Shown here: in pieces, positions 29,241-36,927 of the stretch
Layout of the letters: every line of letters starts with the position of its first letter
How positions within the stretch are numbered: the first letter of the stretch is position 1
NCBI RefSeq assembly: GCF_900155685.1
Contig: NZ_LT732548.1
Location: 133,898 to 197,897, forward strand
Length of the DNA: 64,000 nt
Direction of reading: 5' to 3'
Origin: Paenibacillus bouchesdurhonensis
GTDB taxonomy: Bacteria; Bacillota; Bacilli; Paenibacillales; Paenibacillaceae
Notes under the pieces: generated by a model
The model's input: only the letters and a program-made list of their open reading frames with translations
The model's database searches: none
Told to the model about the DNA's origin: nothing
Made by a program: the position numbers and the translations under genes

Positions 29241-29561
29241 TCGTGTTTCGGATGCGATGGTTTGAAGATGCACGTTGAGCCTGTGTTGACAGCCTTGGGA
29301 TGGCAAACCTAAACTTGAGGAAGCTTTAATGTAGCGGTGAAGGTAGTTTTTATGAAAATGTTGTACAAAGCTATAATTCATTTGGTAAAGTGATGCCGTG
29401 CTGGTAATACGGATTAGAGCTATTTCGCAACTGGAAGCTGGGATGAATTGATTAATGCTATTGAGCAATAGGGTAACTGAACAGCTAAAAGAATGTCATG
29501 AGGAAGGCTAAAGGTTTGGTATGATCCAAAATATTTATATAAGTTAAAGTGGGGTATAAAA
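29241..29561. other. Non-coding interval before rlmH
   Basis: About 320 bp without a supported gene. It contains isolated promoter-like hexamers (TTGACA at 29286-29291 and TATAAT at 29372-29377) but no pair with good spacing. It probably carries the rlmH promoter and may be the right edge of the inserted metabolic block. Confidence 0.4.
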
Positions 29562-30041
29562 ATGTTCATTCAAATTGTAGCCGTTGGCAAATTGAAGGAG
29601 AAGTATTTGGTACAGGGGATCGCGGAGTATGCAAAGCGGCTTGCCCCGTATGTGAAGTTTCAAGTCGTGGAGGTGCCCGACGAGAAGGCGCCGGAGACGA
29701 TGAGTGAGGCGGAGGTGCAGGCGGTGAAGGCACGCGAGGGCGAGCGCGTGCTGGCCCAGGTGAAGAGCGATGCGCATGTCATCGCTCTGGATGTGGGCGG
29801 CGAGCTATGGAGCTCGGAGGAGCTCGCCGCTTGCGTGGACAGGCTCGGCACATATGGGACGAGCCATGTCGTGTTTGTCATCGGCGGGAGCCATGGGCTC
29901 GCCGATGGGGTGCTCAGCCGCGCACAGCAGCGGCTGTCGTTTGGGCGCATGACGCTGCCTCATCAGCTCATGCGCCTGGTGTTGACTGAACAAATATACC
30001 GCGCTATTACTATAAATAAAGGGATTCGATACCATAAATAA
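29562..30041 (+). CDS. rlmH: 23S rRNA (pseudouridine1915-N3)-methyltransferase RlmH
   Basis: 159 aa SPOUT-class methyltransferase. It has [27 protein letters not shown], the SAM-binding knot [14 protein letters not shown] and the C-terminus [14 protein letters not shown] ending in YHK. It methylates pseudouridine 1915 in 23S rRNA helix 69. It is the orfX homologue, whose 3' end is the SCCmec insertion site in staphylococci. The reading frame is complete although a prophage integrase gene begins only 2 bp past its stop. Confidence 0.97.
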   Translation: MFIQIVAVGKLKEKYLVQGIAEYAKRLAPYVKFQVVEVPDEKAPETMSEAEVQAVKAREGERVLAQVKSDAHVIALDVGGELWSSEELAACVDRLGTYGTSHVVFVIGGSHGLADGVLSRAQQRLSFGRMTLPHQLMRLVLTEQIYRAITINKGIRYHK

Positions 30042-30046
30042 AGCTA
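30019..30046. other. Probable prophage attachment site (attL) at the rlmH 3' end
   Basis: The last codons of rlmH and the end of a leftward integrase gene meet here with 2 bp between the stop codons. The integrase-repressor order and everything downstream is phage, while everything upstream is host. The crossover core should therefore be in the rlmH 3' end (near GGGATTCGATACCATAAAT). The matching attR is beyond the window, so the core length cannot be defined. Confidence 0.7.
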
Positions 30047-31210
30047 GTTGGGGACGAATTGGGGACGAAACTTTTCGAGCTTGTCTACAGCATCGTCGGA
30101 AAGTTTCTTAGTTACGTGGGAATAGATATTAGCGGTTGTTTGAAAGTCAGCGTGCCCATGGCGTTCCTGAATCACCTTTAGGCTTACGCCTTCTTCAAGC
30201 AAAAGAGTCGCGGCAGTGTGTCGGAGATCGTGGAGGCGGATATGAGGGAGTTCATGTTTGGTAGTAAACTCCTTCCAACGGTGGGACGGTACTACCCGGT
30301 AGTAGGGTTTTCCCACTCCGTTGTGGAACACATATTCGTGATCTTCGCCCTGCCACAGACTTCCTTGTTCTTCTTTGTCGATTTCCCACTCCTTCCTAAA
30401 TGCAGATAGGTCATCCATGAACCATTTAGGCATTTTTACAACACGTTCAGAGTTTTCGGACTTCGGTTTTTTTATTACCTGTCCGGCAGCAAGGGTTTTG
30501 TTTATGTGAAAGGTTTGGGAGGTAAAGTTAATATCACTCCACTCTAAAGCGAGCATCTCACCGCGCCTAAAACCCCCAATCATACAGGCTGTAAAAAATA
30601 ACCTCCAGTTGTTAGGTTCTTTTTGCAGGGCCTCCAAGACTTCAGCGGCTTGTTCTGAGTCGTAATATTGCTTAGATCGAGTGTCGCCTTTGGGGCGATC
30701 CACCCCATCCATCGGATTTACTTTTATCATCCTCCACTGTTTCGCTTTTGCAAACACGCTTTTTAAAATCGTGTAAATACAGAGCTGCATGCTAATGGAG
30801 TAGTGGGAGAGTGTGCCTATAAAATCTACGCAGTGCAGCGTTTTGATATTCTGGATCCGCTTGTTACCTAGGGCAGGAATGATATGTTTTTTTAGATGCC
30901 CATTATACGTTTCTATTGTGTTGGGTGACAACTTATTCAGATGTCTATCTGTATACTTTGTTTCAATAAACTCTTTCAAAGTGAAGTTGCCAGGCTGAAT
31001 GTACTCTCCCGATTCAATCTCCATTTTAAAAGCGGCCAATTGATCATCGAGGTAGTCGCGGAGTCTCTTCGTTGTCTTAAGAAGCGCTTTATCTTCTACG
31101 ACAACGGTCTTTCGGCGGCGATCCCGTGTGCCGTCTGGAAACTCGCCAACGTCGATGGTCAGGCGCCAAGATCGTTCTCCTCTCTTTTCGATACTTCCTT
31201 TCACTTTCAA
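30044..31210 (-). CDS. int: Prophage tyrosine recombinase (integrase)
   Basis: 388 aa. An N-terminal arm-binding domain (SIEKRGERSWRLTIDVGEF) is followed by a SAM-like core-binding domain (about 75-165) and a catalytic domain with Arg in GGFRRGEMLAL, HDLRHTAATLL and the Tyr in TANIYSHV. All expected catalytic residues are present. It integrates and excises the prophage at rlmH. The frame opens with TTG; a GTG two codons later (31204) is better spaced from GGAG and could be the true start. Confidence 0.93.
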   Translation of the reverse strand: MKVKGSIEKRGERSWRLTIDVGEFPDGTRDRRRKTVVVEDKALLKTTKRLRDYLDDQLAAFKMEIESGEYIQPGNFTLKEFIETKYTDRHLNKLSPNTIETYNGHLKKHIIPALGNKRIQNIKTLHCVDFIGTLSHYSISMQLCIYTILKSVFAKAKQWRMIKVNPMDGVDRPKGDTRSKQYYDSEQAAEVLEALQKEPNNWRLFFTACMIGGFRRGEMLALEWSDINFTSQTFHINKTLAAGQVIKKPKSENSERVVKMPKWFMDDLSAFRKEWEIDKEEQGSLWQGEDHEYVFHNGVGKPYYRVVPSHRWKEFTTKHELPHIRLHDLRHTAATLLLEEGVSLKVIQERHGHADFQTTANIYSHVTKKLSDDAVDKLEKFRPQFVPN

Positions 31211-31275
31211 TCACTCCAAACATATGTTCTATTTTTATGTATAATGAACAGCCCTGCGGCTGGTAAGCGCGAAGG

Positions 31276-31692
31276 TTAGTATAAATATCTCTCCATTTCT
31301 TTCGGTACGCCGCACCGATTTAAGTACCATTCCAGTGGCTCGTCTGCATTTAGCTCTTCGCCAGCCGTTAACAAATGGGTAGCAAACTCATCTGCTTGAT
31401 TCTCGTAGCGTCCTAACGGAAATCCAGTATGTCGGGTAATGAAATAGTGGCTATGGCCTTTATGAAGCCTGAAATGAGCGAGTTCATGTGCGCATATAAA
31501 CCGCTTCTCCTCATCCGGCAAATTATCATTAATGACGATGATCTTTCTGCGAAGTATTCTGTCCTGATAGCCTTTTACGTTATCCGGCAAATCGAGAAAC
31601 ATAATCGTAATGCCTAACATTCTCGCAATCGTAAAAGGGCAACTAGTCCTGTATTTTCGGTATAGATTCCTAGCCCGGCGCTTTATGTTCAA
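31276..31692 (-). CDS. ImmA/IrrE-family metallopeptidase
   Basis: 138 aa. The zinc-protease motif HELAHFRLH is followed by ENQADEFATHLL, the family signature. In ICEBs1-type elements the ImmA protease cleaves the ImmR repressor after DNA damage. Here the gene lies directly downstream of the repressor gene in the same direction, which suggests the same induction switch. The start is TTG with AGGAGGGG upstream. Confidence 0.9.
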   Translation of the reverse strand: MNIKRRARNLYRKYRTSCPFTIARMLGITIMFLDLPDNVKGYQDRILRRKIIVINDNLPDEEKRFICAHELAHFRLHKGHSHYFITRHTGFPLGRYENQADEFATHLLTAGEELNADEPLEWYLNRCGVPKEMERYLY

Positions 31693-31723
31693 TTCATCCC
31701 CTCCTGATGCGGGCAGACCGATG

Positions 31724-32143
31724 TTATTCCTCGTTGTTCTTCTGTCTGGATTTTCTGTAAGCTTCCTTATTTTGTCGTTTTGCTTCCCAGAACATGGCTT
31801 CGAGCATCCCTAACATCTTAGCTCGATCTTCCTCTGAGAATTCTATCCCTTTATAGAACAGCCCTTGGGGATCAGCTAGGTATTTCTCCAAATCGCGCTT
31901 ATCTTTTGCTGTCGCCCATTCAGGAGCGTTGCTTGTCGCGATATCTGGATCATCTGTGCGACCTAGTAGGTAGTCCGTGGAAACGTTGAAGTAGTCAGCT
32001 ATTAATTGTAGTTTGTCTGCTCCAGGGTTCTGGGTTTTCAACCTATATAAAGTGTTTTTGGAGTAACCCAGCGATCTTTCTAGATCATTAATGGATATCT
32101 TTCGTACGTCACATAGTTTCTTTACCCTCTCAAATACTTCCAT
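31724..32143 (-). CDS. Phage repressor (HTH_XRE, CI/ImmR-like)
   Basis: About 139 aa. An N-terminal XRE helix-turn-helix (about 5-60: ISINDLERSLGYSKNTLYRL, then YFNVSTDYLLG) and a helical C-terminal region with YLADPQGLFYKG. It should hold the lysogenic state by binding operators in the divergent control region to its right. AAAGGA 8 nt before ATG 32143 selects this start; longer in-frame starts lack ribosome sites. The adjacent ImmA-type peptidase is the likely partner that inactivates it. Confidence 0.88.
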   Translation of the reverse strand: MEVFERVKKLCDVRKISINDLERSLGYSKNTLYRLKTQNPGADKLQLIADYFNVSTDYLLGRTDDPDIATSNAPEWATAKDKRDLEKYLADPQGLFYKGIEFSEEDRAKMLGMLEAMFWEAKRQNKEAYRKSRQKNNEE

Positions 32144-32198
32144 ATCGACCATCCTTTGTGGCCAGTAATACTGAATTAAATAATTAGCATAAAAAGTG

Positions 32199-32227
32199 TT
32201 GACTATTTTATACTTATAGTTTAATAT
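32199..32227 (+). promoter_or_regulatory. Rightward early promoter of the prophage
   Basis: TTGACT at 32199-32204, 17-bp spacer, TAATAT at 32222-32227, just right of the repressor gene. The spacer contains ACTAT...ATAGT arms that could be a further operator. Transcription would start near 32234. Confidence 0.7.
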
Positions 32228-32238
32228 TACTGACATAA

Positions 32239-32411
32239 GCTATTTGATTAGCGAAAAAGACAAGAAAAAATACGACCTAATAAATACAATTTTCGAAGCT
32301 GGGGAGCGGACAAAATGTATTGTGTCAGGCTTTTTTAAAAGTCTTATTTAGCTATGGGTATAGGTTAAACTATTCGCGTAAAAATGTCAACATTTTAGCT
32401 AATCAAATAGC
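32239..32411. promoter_or_regulatory. Inverted 14-bp operator pair in the lysogeny control region
   Basis: GCTATTTGATTAGC at 32239-32252 recurs as its exact reverse complement GCTAATCAAATAGC at 32398-32411. The first copy lies just downstream of the predicted start of the early promoter, the second just before the Cro-like gene. Identical spaced copies in this position are what repressor or Cro operators look like. Confidence 0.75.
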
Positions 32412-32438
32412 ATTTTTATCTTAAGGGAGGGGTGAAGG

Positions 32439-32630
32439 TTGGAGAAGTATTCAGAGTTCGGGGCGGAAGCAAGAAAGATCATGCTCCAAAAAGGAATCAC
32501 GTTGAAGGACGTTGCAGAAAAACTAAATGTTTCTACGCCTTACGTTTCCGATATTTTGAGGGGAAATCGGAAAGGTGAAAAACAAAAGCCTATCATTGCT
32601 GAAATGTTGGGCTTGGATAGCGAATCGTGA
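32439..32630 (+). CDS. Cro-like small HTH protein
   Basis: 63 aa, nearly all one XRE helix-turn-helix (LKDVAEKLNVSTPYVSDILRG). It is the first rightward gene, divergent from the repressor, which is the place of Cro. The start is TTG with AAGGGAGGGG 6 nt upstream. Confidence 0.85.
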   Translation: MEKYSEFGAEARKIMLQKGITLKDVAEKLNVSTPYVSDILRGNRKGEKQKPIIAEMLGLDSES

Positions 32631-32892
32631 ATTTCAAGGTTCGTTAACAGAAGTCTACTGAGAATGAGAGCTTTGTAGCTATCGTTCAAAAAAAAGACCG
32701 ACAGTCTCAGGGTGATGAACTGTCCTTCTTTAAGAAGGAGAGTCAGATTTCTAGTCGAGCTGCAAGTTTTACCATAATACCTCGCCGCGCAATATTTGTT
32801 AAACGGAGATTTCCGTTCATCTGACTTATTCGTTAGTAATCTGTATTCTCAAGGATTCTGGTATTTATACCTCGTAGAAAGGAAGTGTCCCC
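32631..32892. other. Non-coding leader with hairpins before the antirepressor gene
   Basis: No open frame with a ribosome site. Small inverted repeats are visible: GACAGT...ACTGTC, TCCTTCTT-T-AAGAAGGA (32723-32739) and AACGGA-GATT-TCCGTT (32802-32817). None has a T tract. Possibly an RNA leader. Confidence 0.4.
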
Positions 32893-33738
32893 GTGGACAA
32901 GGTTTTATTAGCCAACGATCTGCTGCCCATCTATCGGACAACAGATACTGGCGAGAAAGTAGTAGACGCTAGGGAGCTTTGCGGCTTTCTGAATGTAGGA
33001 TCTCGATTCAACGACTGGATCGCGAGACAGATCAAAAAATACGGTTTCGTTGAAGGAGAAGACTTTCACTCATTTTTGAGTAATACCTCTGAGAACGGCG
33101 GTAGGCCACGCACCGACTACATTCTCAAGCTCGATATGGCAAAGGAACTAGCCATGGTAGAGAACAATGATCAAGGTCGTAAAGCACGTCGCTATTTTAT
33201 CGAAGTCGAGAAACGTTACAGGGAGGCAGCCCCTTTGGTTCCATTAGCTGATTCCGAAGTAACCCAGAAGATCGCAGAAATCGATAAGACGATCAAGCTT
33301 ATGCAGCTGCTTCGGGTTAGCGTGAGAGACGGTTTTTTAGACGGAGACAACGAAGCGCTGTACCGAAAACAAATAGCTGACAGGGTGTTAAGGACGGTAG
33401 AGCAACCGAAAAGTGCTCGCGCCCCTTATGAACGCGCTCCTTATAAATTGGAGCATGAACCCCAAACCGATGAATACGGGGGTCGCTGGTACAAATCTAG
33501 TGAAATTGCAGTCATTGCCGGCGTAACTACGAACTTGATCGGAAAGCTAGCAAGTCGCCACAATCTGAGAACGTCTGAATATTGTCGTTTTGTCTCTCTT
33601 AACGGAAACAGAGTGTCAGGCATTACGCAGCCGGAATACAACGAAATGGGCAAGGATGAACTGGTTCGACTGGCTGCTGTGGAGATCGCTAACGGGTACG
33701 TCCCTAGGCCAAAAAGAAAGAAGGCGAGAAGCCGATGA
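32893..33738 (+). CDS. Phage antirepressor (AntA/AntB family)
   Basis: 281 aa. The N-terminal AntA/AntB domain (about 20-115) has VDARELCGFLNVGSRFNDWI, YGFVEGEDFHSF, GRPRTDYIL and MAKELAMVENNDQGRKARRY. The C-terminal part resembles a phage DNA-binding or KilA-C type domain (GGRWYKSSEIAVIAGVTTNL). Such proteins counter repressors during induction. The start is GTG with AAAGGAAG upstream. It overlaps the next gene by ATGA. Confidence 0.88.
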   Translation: MDKVLLANDLLPIYRTTDTGEKVVDARELCGFLNVGSRFNDWIARQIKKYGFVEGEDFHSFLSNTSENGGRPRTDYILKLDMAKELAMVENNDQGRKARRYFIEVEKRYREAAPLVPLADSEVTQKIAEIDKTIKLMQLLRVSVRDGFLDGDNEALYRKQIADRVLRTVEQPKSARAPYERAPYKLEHEPQTDEYGGRWYKSSEIAVIAGVTTNLIGKLASRHNLRTSEYCRFVSLNGNRVSGITQPEYNEMGKDELVRLAAVEIANGYVPRPKRKKARSR

Positions 33739-34040
33739 CAGCTTTGGAGAAAGCTATTGCTGATATCGTCGCCCTGCACGTCGTGGAGGCTGAAAAGCGA
33801 ATTTTAGAACGCCTGTCTGTCGCATCCGACAAGACGCTTACCTTTTCAGAAGCCTGTGAGTATTTGCAGATGTCCGATTACACGCTCCGTAAGCTTTGTA
33901 AAGGTAAACGCATACCGCACCGAACTGTGGGCGCAGAAGGAAGTCGAAGTCCTCGGTACTTATTTAGCTCCGTCAGCCTCGACCGCTGGAAACGAGACGA
34001 AGAAGCGAAAAACTACCAGACAGGCGGTGACAGCCTATGA
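33735..34040 (+). CDS. Excisionase-like helix-turn-helix protein
   Basis: 101 aa. The MerR/excisionase-type motif LTFSEACEYLQMSDYTLRKL (about 38-57) is followed by KGKRIPHRTVG and a DRWK near the end. These small proteins often guide recombination or regulate early genes. It overlaps the genes on both sides by ATGA, so it is translationally coupled in the early operon. Confidence 0.8.
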   Translation: MTALEKAIADIVALHVVEAEKRILERLSVASDKTLTFSEACEYLQMSDYTLRKLCKGKRIPHRTVGAEGSRSPRYLFSSVSLDRWKRDEEAKNYQTGGDSL

Positions 34041-34231
34041 GTAGGGTTTTAGATCTGGATTCAAATGAAGTGATCGACATTTGCGCGGATCCTGAATGCA
34101 ACGCTGAAATATTCTTCGGACAGCCAGTCTGGAAGAAGGGGCACGATCTGATTTGCTCCACAGATTGCTTGCTTCGGGTGATGGGAGCCAAAACGATGAT
34201 TGCGGGAAGGGAGGATTCACATGGAAGCTAG
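34037..34231 (+). CDS. Small Cys-containing phage protein
   Basis: 64 aa with two spaced cysteine pairs (CADPEC and CSTDC), which could bind zinc. The start overlaps the previous stop (ATGA). No family recognised. Confidence 0.65.
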   Translation: MSRVLDLDSNEVIDICADPECNAEIFFGQPVWKKGHDLICSTDCLLRVMGAKTMIAGREDSHGS

Positions 34232-34478
34232 ATACTGGTTTGTTGCAGAAACATACGTAAACGCCTTAGGGGCATCAGTTGGTTTTTATGCCTACAGTGA
34301 TGGTGCTTACGGGATGCACATCACGGAGGATATCAACGACAAAAATATTCTCTACTATACCAACGAGGAGGCCGCCAAGGATTTTGCTTATAAAAATGTA
34401 GCTAACACAAACCGTACTGTGCATTGTCGTTATCTTGAATCGACTCCTATTAATTTGAAAGGAGAATATGGAATATGA
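34221..34478 (+). CDS. Small phage protein, unknown function
   Basis: 85 aa (MEARYWFVAETYVNALGASV), rich in aromatic residues and without motifs. GGGAGG 6 nt before ATG 34221 sets the start, slightly overlapping the gene before. Confidence 0.65.
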   Translation: MEARYWFVAETYVNALGASVGFYAYSDGAYGMHITEDINDKNILYYTNEEAAKDFAYKNVANTNRTVHCRYLESTPINLKGEYGI

Positions 34479-34666
34479 CCAACGAGGAGAAGATGCACGC
34501 AGAAACGGCAGCGGCACAACTTAATATAGCTCTTAATTATCTACAGCGTGCCAGGCAGACCTTGAGGGCTAGTAAGCACCCTGCTTTACGGGATGCTTTA
34601 CGGGAGGTACGTGCTGCTAGTTTGGAGATCGAAGAGATTCGGGATGATCTTTTGAAAGGAGACTGA
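34475..34666 (+). CDS. Small helical phage protein
   Basis: 63 aa, predicted all-helical (TAAAQLNIALNYLQRARQTL), acidic at the end. ATGA overlap with the previous gene and AAAGGAG upstream. Unknown function. Confidence 0.65.
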   Translation: MTNEEKMHAETAAAQLNIALNYLQRARQTLRASKHPALRDALREVRAASLEIEEIRDDLLKGD

Positions 34667-34669
34667 GCC

Positions 34670-35230
34670 GTGAATCACTTAAGCCTATTTAGCGGATACG
34701 GCGGTATCGATATAGCAACTCATCTTGTAGGTATGAAGACTGTTGCCTTTTGTGAGCGGGAACCAGCATGCCAAAATGTGCTGCGCAAACGATGGCCGGG
34801 AGTGCCTATCATAGACGATATCCGAAATTTGACGAGAGAGGAGCTGACTAAACTTGGCATTGGGGCAATTGACATTATTTCCGGAGGATTTCCTTGCCAA
34901 CCCTTTAGCCACGCAGGCAAGAGAGAAGGAACGGCTGATGACCGATATCTCTGGCCAGAAATGCGGAGAGTCATCGAAGAGTGCCGACCGACTTGGGTTA
35001 TTGCTGAAAATGTTAGAGGGCTCGTCAGTATGGCGCAGTCAGATTGGGAGCCTGTGCTGGAAGACGAAGGATTTACCGAAGAAGAAGCGCAGACGGTACT
35101 CGAAAGCATCCGGCAAGACTTTGAAGACATGGGGTATCGGTCGATCCCAATCCTTATTCCAGCTTGCGCGGTCGGAGCATCGCACGAAAGATTCCGCGTC
35201 TTCATCGCCGGGGCTTTGGGCAACGCCTAA
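34670..35230 (+). CDS. DNA C5-cytosine methyltransferase, N-terminal part (frame broken)
   Basis: 186 aa. Motif I LFSGYGGIDIA, motif IV with the catalytic Cys in GGFPCQPFSHAG, motif VI AENVRGL and motif VIII HERFRVF are all present. The frame then stops after GALGNA. A whole enzyme would continue with the target-recognition region and motifs IX-X, and these are found in the +1 frame just downstream. As read, this half should not be a working methylase. Confidence 0.85.
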   Translation: MNHLSLFSGYGGIDIATHLVGMKTVAFCEREPACQNVLRKRWPGVPIIDDIRNLTREELTKLGIGAIDIISGGFPCQPFSHAGKREGTADDRYLWPEMRRVIEECRPTWVIAENVRGLVSMAQSDWEPVLEDEGFTEEEAQTVLESIRQDFEDMGYRSIPILIPACAVGASHERFRVFIAGALGNA

Positions 35231-35984
35231 TGCTGCTGATGCGGTCGGTACAACGGGCGAAGGTCAGTCCAGATCTTTGAGGGGTGATGTGCGCATGTGG
35301 CCCACGCCGCGGGCGAACGATGCTGAGAAGCGCGGAAATATAGCAGATGATCCTAGAAATGGCTTACCCGGTGCGGTGTTATGGCCGACCCCACAAGCAC
35401 GAGACTACCGCAGTGGTGATGACCCGGAAGGTTCAAGAGCAACCAGGAAACGGGAGCAAGGTTGGACACCCGGGCTAAATGATGCCGTGAAGCTCTGGCC
35501 TACACCGAAAGGGTCAATGCGCGGTGACTGCCCAAGTGAGCGTAATCGCCGATCTCCTGACCTTCAAGCTGCGGTGAAAATGTGGCCTACTCCTGCAGCC
35601 CAAGATGCAAAAAATGCTACCTTACCGCCAAGTCAGGCGGAGCGGGTCACAATCCCGGGGGCAATTATGCGCGAAGGACAGACTGGGCAGCTAAATCCAG
35701 ATTGGGTTGAAGCCTTGATGTGCGTACCAAAAGGCTGGACGGATGCGGAACGAGAAGTTGAGTTGCCTGCTGTGCTAGATGATCTGGGAGATTACGTTGA
35801 TTATATCCGGGCATATCTGCAACCAGCATTAATGGGACAACCGCAGCATGACTGGGAGCCTGCACGAGTTGCTAGTGGAGTTAAAGGCAGAGTTCCTCGG
35901 CTAAAGATGCTGGGCAATGGTGTGGTGCCGCTGCAAATCCTGCCTATTGTAGCAATCATAGCAATGATAGAGTCAGAAGTTTAA
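35204..35984 (+). pseudogene. C5-cytosine methyltransferase, C-terminal part in another frame
   Basis: The frame that takes over near 35,205 reads LWATPNAADAVG, a Trp-Pro-Thr-Pro-rich recognition region with four WPTP copies, then LNPDWVEALMCVPKGW and RLKMLGNGVVPLQILP (motifs IX-X). This is the missing half of the methylase. A one-base deletion or two-base insertion equivalent near 35,205-35,230 separates the halves. It could be a real mutation, a sequencing error or programmed slippage. Confidence 0.8.
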
Positions 35985-36032
35985 TGCATAGCTCGAAAGT
36001 TCAGCGTATTTGAAAGGGGGTGAACAAGACAA

Positions 36033-36164
36033 ATGAATGTGACACGTGATGTCCGGCTGGAACTGACAAAGGACGAGCGCATGGTGTGCCTACGCTTTGC
36101 CGCTAGCGAAAACGCGAAACGCTGGAAAAAAGAAAAACAGCTTACCACGGCTCCTACCCCGTAA
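36033..36164 (+). CDS. Very small phage protein
   Basis: 43 aa, opening MNVTRDVRLELTKDERMVCL and ending in a Lys-rich then Pro/Thr tail. AAAGGGGG lies about 12 nt upstream. Resembles small proteins often found in phage early operons; function unknown. Confidence 0.5.
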   Translation: MNVTRDVRLELTKDERMVCLRFAASENAKRWKKEKQLTTAPTP

Positions 36165-36223
36165 TAAGCTGCACAACAATACCATTCTAAGGCCAGTTTA
36201 CCACTGGCAGAAAGGAAATTGCA

Positions 36224-36478
36224 ATGAAAAGTACTGGAATCGTTCGGAAGGTTGACAATCTCGGCCGTATAGTTTTGCCGAAAGAGCTGCGCGACACCCT
36301 GGGGATCGCTGAACAGGATCCGCTAGAGGTCTTCGTCGATGGTGACAAAATCATCCTTCGCAAGTATCAGCCTGGCTGCTTCTTTTGCGAAGATACGACA
36401 GAGCTGATATTCCTTTTTAGCAAGCCTGTTTGTTCCAAATGCGCCAAGGATATTACCCGGATTCGTAACATTCATTAA
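36224..36478 (+). CDS. AbrB/SpoVT-like regulator with a C-terminal zinc-type motif
   Basis: 84 aa. The swapped-hairpin DNA-binding domain is at the N-terminus (STGIVRKVDNLGRIVLPKEL). The C-terminus adds CFFC and CSKC, a likely zinc knuckle. AAAGGAA precedes the ATG. AbrB-like phage proteins act as transition-type regulators and may interfere with host AbrB control. Confidence 0.85.
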   Translation: MKSTGIVRKVDNLGRIVLPKELRDTLGIAEQDPLEVFVDGDKIILRKYQPGCFFCEDTTELIFLFSKPVCSKCAKDITRIRNIH

Positions 36479-36501
36479 TCATATTTTAGGAGGACTTATA
36501 C

Positions 36502-36927
36502 ATGCCAGTTCAAATTACGATCAACGGTGAGAGTGCCACACAAGCTATTGAGGAATTTGCTATTTTGTCAGCTGCTTTTGTTGGACAAGCCGTGTTAGAG
36601 GCTACTTCTACAGCATCAACAGCATCTACAGAAGAGCCAAAAAAGCAGACCAGAAAACCGACCCCTAAGAAAAAGGAAGATTCAGAAGAGAAGAAGGTCG
36701 AAGTTGAATCTGAAGATGAAGAATCGGCTGGTGGTGAAACTCAGGAGGGCGCTGACCCTAAACATACTCTTGTTGATCTTCGGGCTCTTGCCAAGGAGAA
36801 ATCAACGGCGGACGCATCTACAAAGCCGAAGATCAAGGAGATTCTCTCTGAGTTCGGCTACGCCAACATGAGCGCCGTCGAAGATAAGGACGTCGATGCG
36901 ATCTATGCCAAGCTGGAGGCGCTATGA
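36502..36927 (+). CDS. Phage protein with charged linker and helical C-terminus
   Basis: 141 aa. A short N-terminal domain (VQITINGESATQAIEEFAIL), a Thr/Ala and Lys/Glu-rich disordered linker (about 40-85), and a helical C-terminal segment (about 90-141: IKEILSEFGYANMSAVED). Such proteins often precede the DUF2800 gene in Gram-positive phages. AGGAGG upstream; ATGA overlap with the next gene. Confidence 0.75.
   Translation: MPVQITINGESATQAIEEFAILSAAFVGQAVLEATSTASTASTEEPKKQTRKPTPKKKEDSEEKKVEVESEDEESAGGETQEGADPKHTLVDLRALAKEKSTADASTKPKIKEILSEFGYANMSAVEDKDVDAIYAKLEAL

Noticed and set aside
29286-29377. TTGACA and TATAAT as the rlmH promoter
   Set aside because: The two hexamers are about 80 bp apart, and neither has a good partner at 16-18 bp.
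34854-35203. N-terminal part of the frame that carries the methylase C-terminus, considered as an independent gene
   Set aside because: Before about 35,205 it overlaps the methylase N-terminal motifs in another frame and has no protein-like features or ribosome site.
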